From the NCBI GenBank assembly GCA_963677935.2, contig CAXXEH010000003.1, positions 1,426,001-1,490,000 of the forward strand: a DNA stretch of 64,000 bases, in the 5' to 3' direction. The position numbers were made by a program, and so were the translations under genes. The DNA comes from JAAFHB01 sp963677935. Its GTDB lineage: Bacteria > Bacteroidota > Bacteroidia > Bacteroidales > Prolixibacteraceae. The notes below the pieces were generated by a model. The model was given only the letters and a program-made list of their open reading frames with translations. It was not told the origin of the DNA and made no database searches. Below are positions 43,686-49,208 of this stretch, in pieces; position 1 is the first letter of the stretch, and each line of letters begins with the position of its first letter.

Positions 43686-43761
43686 CAATAGTTCTTAAAG
43701 ATGACAGGGAAGCTCCATAAGTTGGATCATTTTTCCCGGAATGAAGTACACCGGAATATCC

Positions 43762-43844
43762 GGGGAGATACCAAAGCGGCCAACTGGGGCAGACTGTAAA
43801 TCTGCTGGCGTATGCCTTCGTAGGTTCGAATCCTGCTCTCCCCA
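43762..43844 (+). tRNA. tRNA-Tyr(GUA), second copy
   Basis: 83 nt, class II, anticodon GUA, identical to the copy before tuf (20815-20897). Confidence 0.93.
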
Positions 43845-43876
43845 CACTTCCATTCCAAAACCACAAAAATATAAAA

Positions 43877-43949
43877 GCGGGAGTAGCTCAGTTGATAGAG
43901 CATTAGCCTTCCAAGCTGAGGGTCGCGAGTTTGAGTCTCGTCTCCCGCT
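43877..43949 (+). tRNA. tRNA-Gly(UCC), second copy
   Basis: 73 nt, anticodon UCC, identical to the copy at 20693-20765. The Tyr-Gly spacer differs from that of the tuf cluster. Confidence 0.93.
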
Positions 43950-44002
43950 CTAATATTTTTCCAAAAATCCCCAATCAATTATTCAGATGAATTTTTAACG
44001 GA

Positions 44003-44749
44003 TCAAAGACTTTCGTGAACTACACTATTTTCTCCACTATGTTGTTTGCGGCCCTGACGTGATCGTGCACTTGAATTCACCTCCAAAATAAAAGTGATCA
44101 TCTGATTGTACATATGACCATATTTAGCGGGATCGAGATGATAATAAAGCTGAATAACGGATGACAGACTTATCAAAGTAGGAATTATCTCTTCCTGAAT
44201 TTGCGTCGCAGTTTCTGTTTCATTGATCCTTTTATTGATCTCTTCCGACCGTTTCTGGCTCACTTCATCGTAAGTGGTCTGCGCTACCTTTAAGGATTCA
44301 AACATGGGGATAATATGAAGGTCAGCCAACAATGCCTGGTTTGCAGGGAGATCAAACTCGTAAATGAAAGAGATGAGCATCGAGGTTTCAGCCTTATATC
44401 CCAGCTGATAGGCATCTGCGCAATATTTATCGACAATCGCAGATAGTTTTAAGGCTTTTTGGGACATTTCATTGGGCATAACGACAGACATACCTTGGAT
44501 CGCATCGCGCAATTCAATCAATGCCCGGCAGCGCCGTTTATCCAAAACATCCAGTTCATCGGTAAAAAGGTTTTTAGCGGCATCTTCCTGATTCTTTACT
44601 AATCGTTCATAGATAAGAGATAGATTGGTGTGAAGATAGCTGACCTTATCATCGCCCCCGATTAACGGTCTGGTGATTTCCAGAATGCGTTCACTTAAAA
44701 GAATGAGGTCACTGACTAACAGAATTGACGGAATAATCAACTTTTCCAT
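44003..44749 (-). CDS. DUF6261-like protein, intact paralogue
   Basis: 248 residues, starts MEKLIIPSILLVSDLILLSERI; mostly helical, no membrane segment or signal. Homologous over its length to the frameshifted gene at 45281-46023 (YKAETSMLISFIYEFD..VNQ/ANQ.LL.DLHI, KRSEEIN..., conserved). The layout (helices with QAL and SEEIN... patches) resembles the DUF6261 family of Bacteroidetes; that assignment is tentative. The function is unknown. Confidence 0.65.
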   Translation of the reverse strand: MEKLIIPSILLVSDLILLSERILEITRPLIGGDDKVSYLHTNLSLIYERLVKNQEDAAKNLFTDELDVLDKRRCRALIELRDAIQGMSVVMPNEMSQKALKLSAIVDKYCADAYQLGYKAETSMLISFIYEFDLPANQALLADLHIIPMFESLKVAQTTYDEVSQKRSEEINKRINETETATQIQEEIIPTLISLSSVIQLYYHLDPAKYGHMYNQMITFILEVNSSARSRQGRKQHSGENSVVHESL

Positions 44750-44782
44750 AATACAGGTTTTGGTTTTGAGACAATTTTTTAT

Positions 44783-44799
44783 TTCGATGAATATACGAA
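44783..44799 (-). promoter_or_regulatory. Conserved upstream box of the DUF6261-like gene
   Basis: TTCGTATATTCATCGAA on the minus strand, about 34 bp upstream of the ATG; matched by TTCGTATATTCATGGAA before the second paralogue (46061-46077). Candidate promoter with TATATTCA as a -7 variant. Confidence 0.45.
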
Positions 44800-44943
44800 A
44801 AAAATCGAGGAATTGAAGTGATTTAGGTTATATTTTACCAAAATTCAGGAAATAAGTGAACTTTTTACAGGAATAGGGAAATTTCATAGGAATTCTGAAA
44901 TAATGTAAGAGATCTATATTAATATTTTTAGAGGGAATTAAAT

Positions 44944-45021
44944 GAGATTCCTCATTCCGCTTCGCTCCTTACTTAAATAGCCAATAGAATGAACGTGAGA
45001 TTCCTCATTCCGCTTCGCTCC
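44944..45021. repeat. Duplicated 25-bp block and palindromic flank
   Basis: GAGATTCCTCATTCCGCTTCGCTCC occurs twice (44944-44968 and 44997-45021). Nearby AAATAGCCAAT (near 44974) and ATTGGCTATTT (near 45045) are inverted. This begins a 300-bp repeat region that has no coding potential (44750-45280). Confidence 0.65.
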
Positions 45022-45056
45022 ATTACTAATGACAGCATTCAATTGGCTATTTTTAA

Positions 45057-45208
45057 AAGGAGATTCCTCACTGCGTCGGAATGACATCCATCCCATTGAA
45101 GTGTGTGTGGGGTGACGGGGTGGCGTTGCCGCCCCGTCACCCCACACCTTTAAACACAGTCCATTGTCATTCCGAATGCAGTGCAACAGAATGAGGAATC
45201 TCCTTATT
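45057..45208. repeat. Nested inverted-repeat element with a 20-bp GC hairpin
   Basis: The outer arms AAGGAGATTCCTCACTGCG...GGAATGACA and TGTCATTCCGA...TGAGGAATCTCCTT are inverted copies. Inside lies a 43-nt hairpin (45105-45147) with a 20-bp stem GTGTGGGGTGACGGGGTGGC and its complement around a GTT loop. Resembles a REP/BIME or miniature transposon-like unit. Confidence 0.65.
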
Positions 45209-45280
45209 TAAAACGCCCGATAGAATTCTCCATGGCGGGATGATGAAGTAATCATTTCGGTTGGAGATGTTTTTATGATC

Positions 45281-46023
45281 CTATTTCGCTTCCGGTACCG
45301 GTGCATCGGGGCTCTTTTGTTTGCGGGTTTGCCGGGCTCTGGCTATTGAATTGACTTCGGTTATATAGGAAATCATCTGATTAAAGGTAGAGCCATATTT
45401 TTCCGGTTCAAGCTGATTATAAAGTTGTATTAAAGCCACCAGATTGGTAAGTGCAGGATACATCTCCTCCAGTATATGCGTTGCAGCTTCTGTGTCGTTA
45501 GCTTTTGTATTAATCTCTTCCGACTTACGCTGACTGACCAGATCGAAAGCTGCCTGCGCACTTTTCAATGATTCGTACAAGAAATTAATATGAAGATCTG
45601 TGAGCAAATTTTGGTTGACTTCCTGATCAAATTCACTGATCAAAGAGATCAACACCGACGTTTCGGCTTTATATCCGAGTTTATAGGCATTGGAGCAATA
45701 CTTGTCGATAATGACATAGAGTTTTGCTGCCTTGGCAGATACCTCATCGGAAAGTGCAACCGACAAACCATGAACGACGTCGCGCACTGCGATCAGCGCC
45801 TGGTTGCGTCGCTTATCCGACAGGATAAGCTCCTCGGTTAAAGGACTTTTATTTACATTCTTTTGATTTTTCACCAACCGTCCATAAATATGGGATACAC
45901 AGTTGTGAAGATCTCTGATTTTGGGCTCAGTTTCAGTTAAAGGCTGGGTGATTTTAAAATGCGTTCACTCAACGGAATTACATCACTGACAAGCAGGATT
46001 GAAGAAATAATTAATTTTTCCAT
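45281..46023 (-). pseudogene. DUF6261-like paralogue with frameshift
   Basis: ATG at 46023 encodes MEKLIISSILLVSDVIPLSERILK, then a TAA follows after SPSL because of a one-base loss in the run TTTTAAAAT (45952-45959). Adding one A restores the frame: ILKITQPLTETEPKIRDLHNCVSHIYGRLVKNQKNVN and continuing to AIARARQTRKQ..., matching the intact paralogue at 44003-44749. The remaining open frame starts at a GTG near 45877 (198 residues). Either a decaying gene or a single-base sequencing error in a short A run. Confidence 0.7.
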
Positions 46024-46060
46024 AAGATAGTTTTTGTGTGTGAAACATTTTTATCAATTA

Positions 46061-46077
46061 TTCCATGAATATACGAA
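46061..46077 (-). promoter_or_regulatory. Conserved upstream box of the frameshifted paralogue
   Basis: TTCGTATATTCATGGAA on the minus strand, 15 of 16 bases shared with the box before the intact DUF6261-like gene. Confidence 0.45.
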
Positions 46078-46215
46078 TAAAACATAAAAAATGTGGCAAT
46101 TTTGAATTTATTTTATTGAAAATCAGGAATAAAGTCTGTTTTTTTTGATTTTGAGGGGGTATTTTGTACATAATTGGGAATATTTTGAATTTTCAGATGG
46201 GGAAATTGCTCAGTT

Positions 46216-46380
46216 AAAAACTTTTGGAGGTTTTCCGGTTCAGGATAAGCACAGTACAAAAGTTTTGGAGGTTTTCCGGATCAGGATAAGCACAGTACAA
46301 AAGTTTTGGAGGTTTTCCGGATCAGGATAAGCACAATTCAAAAGTTTTGGAAGTTTTCCGGATCAGGATAGGGACAAATA
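46216..46380. repeat. 41-bp tandem repeat, four copies
   Basis: Unit AAAAGTTTTGGAGGTTTTCC followed by GGATCAGGATAAGCACAGTAC (41 bp). Copy 1 ends at 46257, then 46258-46298, 46299-46339 and a degenerate 46340-46380. Two weaker echoes (TTTTGGAGCTTTCC, TTTGGAGGTTTTCC) lie at 46421-46490. The unit is not a multiple of three, so it is not a coding repeat; nothing else is seen in 46078-46775 except the repeats listed here. Confidence 0.8.
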
Positions 46381-46546
46381 AACTGAAACGGACCATTTCC
46401 AGACCGGGAAAGGGAAAAATAGAATGTTTTGGAGCTTTCCTGATTCGGGAATGAATCAATTCAGATGATTTGGAGGTTTTCCGGATTGAAATTGTTGCAA
46501 ATCAAATGGGGTTTGCTGCCTCTGCCATATAAGAGGCTATCCAAAA

Positions 46547-46637
46547 ACTCTGTGGCTCTCTGTGTATCCTCTGTGGTTCTCCGTGTAACTAATTATATCA
46601 CAGAGTTACACAGAGCAGGTACAGAGTTACACAGAGA
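46547..46637. repeat. CTCTGTG/CACAGAG inverted repeat
   Basis: CTCTGTGGCTCTCTGTG...CTCTGTGGTTCTCCGTG on one side and CACAGAGTTACACAGAG...CAGAGTTACACAGAG on the other form an imperfect palindrome, a motif type found repeatedly in Bacteroidetes intergenic DNA. Confidence 0.6.
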
Positions 46638-46749
46638 TAAAAATCGATTTTTTCAGGCTTTTTAGACACCCTCTACTGCCCTAATCCCAATCAGGCCCGA
46701 TTAAAGGATAATAGATCCTTTTCGGCCTGGATGTTTGTTTTGATTTTAC

Positions 46750-46757
46750 TAAATTTG
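46750..46757 (+). promoter_or_regulatory. -7 box of hicB copy A
   Basis: TAAATTTG, 19 bp upstream of the hicB ATG (46776); the nearest TTTG lies only 12 bp upstream of the box. Confidence 0.45.
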
Positions 46758-46775
46758 TAATCAAATCAGGTAGAT

Positions 46776-46982
46776 ATGAGAGAAATCGTTTTTATCGTAG
46801 AAGAATCACAGGATGGCGGCTATTTTGCCCGGGCTGTAAATTATTCCATTTTCACCCAGGGTGTTACCCTACCGGAACTTAAAACAATGATCATTGATGC
46901 CGTGAGGTGCCATTTTGAGGTAGCTGAAATGCCAAAGCTGATTCATCTCCATGCAACCCATGAGGAAACATTTGCCTTATGA
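46776..46982 (+). CDS. HicB-like antitoxin, copy A
   Basis: 68 residues: EIVFIVEESQDGGYFARAVNYSIFTQGVTLPELKTMIIDAVRCHFE is the HicB partial-RNase H fold with GGYFA(R/K)A and the strand-helix pair. It lacks an obvious DNA-binding tail. The stop overlaps the start of a truncated hicA by 4 bp (ATGA). As its toxin is gone, it is now an orphan antitoxin (inference). Confidence 0.75.
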   Translation: MREIVFIVEESQDGGYFARAVNYSIFTQGVTLPELKTMIIDAVRCHFEVAEMPKLIHLHATHEETFAL

Positions 46983-47062
46983 AACTTTCAAGCAACATCG
47001 ACGCGCCCCAGGTGATTAAAGTATTCCAGAAATTTGCGTCAACATTCCTTAATTGTAAATAA
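46979..47062 (+). pseudogene. hicA toxin remnant, copy A
   Basis: MKLSSNIDAPQVIKVFQKFA is the HicA start (MKLPR.I.G.E.IK.L.KFG pattern); the frame then runs into AT-gene upstream sequence and stops after 27 residues. The His-containing RNA-binding part is missing. The junction at AAATTTGCGTCA shows deletion of the rest of hicA. Confidence 0.65.
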
Positions 47063-47069
47063 ATCACAG

Positions 47070-47239
47070 ATGGCAGGGCATATCAATATTCCGGAGGAGC
47101 CGGTTCAGCTTTACGAAGTGATCAGGATCATTGAGGGGATCCCACTCTTTCAATCAGACCACATTTGAACCGCAAGATGAACTGAATTTTATTCCCCATT
47201 ATTATCCTGCTCAGGAGGAGTATACCTATGGTGTAAAAG
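47070..47239 (+). pseudogene. Aminotransferase class IV remnant, copy A
   Basis: MAGHINIPEEPVQLYEVIRIIEGIPLF matches residues 1-27 of the intact gene at 48236, then a 149-bp internal deletion joins to a later part (CAATCAGACCAC...GTGTAAAAG) and shifts the frame, so translation stops at TGA 47168. In the intact copy the deleted segment (48318-48466) is bounded by CTTTC direct repeats, indicating a microhomology deletion. Confidence 0.8.
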
Positions 47240-47271
47240 TGATGTTTCAGATGTTAGAGGAATAGACTTAG

Positions 47272-47685
47272 TCATTTAAGTGACTCAAATTCGGCTATGG
47301 TCAATATCTTGGTTTTGCCAAAATTCTTTAATTCTAATAAATCATTATCTCCAGTAATTAAATAATCAGCGTGACTATCAATTGATAATGACAAAAGGAA
47401 ATTATCTTTTAGGTCTCTGCAAACCTTTACGTTGCTTTTAACTTCAACTAGTTCACCATAGGTGTCAAAAATCTCAAGTAGTCTAGCAATATCTATTGAA
47501 TTAAAATATTTTCTGAACTTAGGGCGTTCAGCCACCTCAATAAATTCATGGATGAGTTCCTCACTAAAAATCAAACGGGCTTTATCACCAAAAACTAGTT
47601 TATCTAATCGTTTAAATCCCTTGGTAATCAAATAACTGATCCATAGATTTGTATCAATTACTATCTTACTTTGCTTTCTTTGCAT
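47272..47685 (-). CDS. PIN-domain toxin of a type II toxin-antitoxin pair
   Basis: 137 residues from ATG 47685 (MQRKQSKIVIDTNLWISYL); ATG 47703 is an alternative. PIN-domain acidic residues: Asp of VIDTNLW, Glu of SEELIHEFIEVAERPKF, Asp of CRDLKDNFLLSLSI and LITGDNDLL. It is a probable Mg-dependent ribonuclease, of the PIN family often labelled putative toxin. The antitoxin gene ends 17-38 bp inside or just upstream of it, so the two are coupled. Confidence 0.8.
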   Translation of the reverse strand: MQRKQSKIVIDTNLWISYLITKGFKRLDKLVFGDKARLIFSEELIHEFIEVAERPKFRKYFNSIDIARLLEIFDTYGELVEVKSNVKVCRDLKDNFLLSLSIDSHADYLITGDNDLLELKNFGKTKILTIAEFESLK

Positions 47686-47893
47686 AACGCTCAGCTCTGA
47701 CATCTTCAACTTCTCTTGTTATTTCATCTAATGTGGGTGCTGTCTTTGCATTGGAACGGAGTTTTAACAATACCTCTTTGAACTCAACTTTATTGACAAC
47801 CGATTTATTAATTGCGATTAAATTTAAGTCTGCCAAATCTTTTAAAAGTTTTTTAGCTTTGGGATTAATTATTTCAATTCTTAGTGTTTCCAT
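47666..47893 (-). CDS. Cognate antitoxin of the PIN toxin
   Basis: 75 residues from ATG 47893 (METLRIEIINPKAKKLLKDLADLNLIAI); the TTG upstream adds 3 residues. Helical, C-terminal tail basic and charged (EVEDVRAERYAKKAK), typical of antitoxins that wrap the toxin active site. Overlaps the toxin gene start by about 20 bp. Confidence 0.7.
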   Translation of the reverse strand: METLRIEIINPKAKKLLKDLADLNLIAINKSVVNKVEFKEVLLKLRSNAKTAPTLDEITREVEDVRAERYAKKAK

Positions 47894-47949
47894 ATTTTGC
47901 AATTTTAATCCAAAGATAAGTAATTATTACACGTTGACGTTTAATTATT

Positions 47950-47999
47950 CTTTGGGATGTGGTTATTTTGCCCGGGCAATAAATCATTCCATTGCCTTA
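47950..47999 (+). pseudogene. hicB remnant, copy B
   Basis: GATGTGGTTATTTTGCCCGGGCAATAAATCATTCCATT reproduces the hicB segment for GGYFARAVNYSI, directly joined to GCCTTATG, the hicB end. The front and the middle of the gene are gone. Confidence 0.6.
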
Positions 48000-48189
48000 T
48001 GAAACTTTCGCGCAATCTCGACACACCCCTGGTTATTTAAGCCCTCCAAAGATTTGGGCACATACCCAAACATCAAGGCGGTTGTCAGATCAGGCCTGCT
48101 ACCCAACAAAACGGAAGTCCCCATCCTACCAAATCCAGGCCCGATTTAGAGTCGGACTAGGAGCAATTATAACCTCGCACCGGAATTAA
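48000..48189 (+). pseudogene. hicA remnant, copy B
   Basis: MKLSRNLDTPLVI then TAA where copy A has AAA (Lys); reading on gives ALQRFGHIPKHQGGCQIR.ATQQNGSPHP, the HicA core, and after a frameshift FRVGLGAIITSHRN, the HicA C-terminus (compare ...RVGTLNAII.). A full-length hicA with a nonsense codon and a frameshift, showing the deleted part of copy A in decayed form. Confidence 0.65.
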
Positions 48190-48194
48190 AATAC

Positions 48195-48202
48195 TAAATT
48201 TG
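48195..48202 (+). promoter_or_regulatory. -7 box of the aminotransferase gene
   Basis: TAAATTTG, 34 bp before the ATG, at the hicA copy B 3-prime end. The equivalent in copy A reads GAAATTTG, so the box is broken there. No -33 TTTG. Confidence 0.45.
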
Positions 48203-48235
48203 CGTCATCATTCCTTAATTGTCAAAAAATCACGG

Positions 48236-49009
48236 ATGGCAGGGCATATCAACATTCCGGAGGAGCCGGTTCAGCTTTATGAAGTGATCAGGATCATCGA
48301 AGGGATCCCACTCTTTCTCGAAGACCACCTGGAGCGGTTGTATCAATCTGCACGTCTTTCCGGAAACCTTCAACTACCAGGCCCCGATTCAATAACCGCG
48401 CTGATAAAAAAATTTGTTGCCACTCAAAAGAGGGATACAGGAAATATAAAACTCAGTTTTACTTTCAATCAGACCACCTTTGAACCGCAAGATGAACTGA
48501 ATTTTATTCCCCATTATTATCCGACTCAGGAGGAGTATACCGATGGTGTAAAAGCAGGACTACTGAAAGCAGATCGCCCCCTCCCAAATGCCAAGGTCCG
48601 GAATTCGGAAATCAGAGACCTGGCAAATGATCAGATCGCATCTGAAAATCTCTTTGAAGTGCTGTTGGTTGATTCAGAAGGGAATATCACGGAAGGAAGC
48701 AGATCGAATGTATTCTTTGTCAGGGATCAAACAGTTTATTCGACGCCACGCGCGAAAATTCTTATGGGAATTACATGGATCAAAATTTTGCAGATTTGCA
48801 GAAATAAAGGTATCGGAGTGGTCGAAACGATGATTCCGGAGTGGGAATTGAATCACTTTGAAGCGGCTTTTCTTACCGGAACTTCACCAAAAGTGCTTCC
48901 GATATCTTCCATTAATAAGATCATTTATAAAACAGATCACCCCTTGCTCGTACGACTGCAACAATACTACGATCAATTAATTGAAGATTATCTGGCGGAA
49001 AGAAGGTGA
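48236..49009 (+). CDS. Class IV aminotransferase (branched-chain / PabC-like)
   Basis: 257 residues from ATG 48236 (MAGHINIPEEP). PLP fold-type IV: PLFLEDHLERLYQSARLSG (about 26-44), then NAKVRNSEIRDLANDQIA with the candidate Schiff-base Lys, SENLFEVLLVDSEGNITEGSRSNVFFV (about 142-168) and AAFLTGTSPKVLPISSI near 222-238. Family includes branched-chain amino-acid aminotransferases and aminodeoxychorismate lyase; the short length and RNSEIRD favour a D-amino-acid/PabC-like enzyme but this is unproven. Downstream copy of a duplicated module. Confidence 0.85.
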   Translation: MAGHINIPEEPVQLYEVIRIIEGIPLFLEDHLERLYQSARLSGNLQLPGPDSITALIKKFVATQKRDTGNIKLSFTFNQTTFEPQDELNFIPHYYPTQEEYTDGVKAGLLKADRPLPNAKVRNSEIRDLANDQIASENLFEVLLVDSEGNITEGSRSNVFFVRDQTVYSTPRAKILMGITWIKILQICRNKGIGVVETMIPEWELNHFEAAFLTGTSPKVLPISSINKIIYKTDHPLLVRLQQYYDQLIEDYLAERR

Positions 49010-49155
49010 TGATAATATTGCATTATTTGCTTAATTTCTAATAGGATTGCATTTCGACTGGCACAGTTTATCACATCGGCACAATTGTTTTTTTGTACTG
49101 GTCAAATTCAAGAATGAAAGTGAGGAATCTCCTAATATGAATAACCCCGGTTCAC

Positions 49156-49190
49156 AAAAAAACGGCGCCCTAAATTCAGGCGCCGTTTTT
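49156..49190. terminator. Bidirectional terminator of aminotransferase and PFOR genes
   Basis: AAAAACGGCGCC / GGCGCCGTTTTT with a 9-nt loop, A and T runs on both sides, between convergent genes. Confidence 0.88.
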
Positions 49191-49208
49191 ATTTTATTGG
49201 ATGCAGTA

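Noticed and set aside
43741..43953. Coding frames crossing the tRNA genes
   Set aside because: These open frames are tRNA sequence read in one strand or the other.
46145..46330. 61-residue open frame through the 41-bp repeats
   Set aside because: Frame changes with each unit because 41 is not a multiple of three; no start context or homology.
46216..46380. CRISPR array
   Set aside because: The units are directly abutting with no unique spacers and no cas genes nearby; it is a simple tandem repeat.
47992..48189. 65-residue open frame at the hicA remnant
   Set aside because: It combines the hicA fragment in the wrong frame with the C-terminal FRVGLGAIITSH in the right one; it is the trace of a frameshifted hicA, not a gene.
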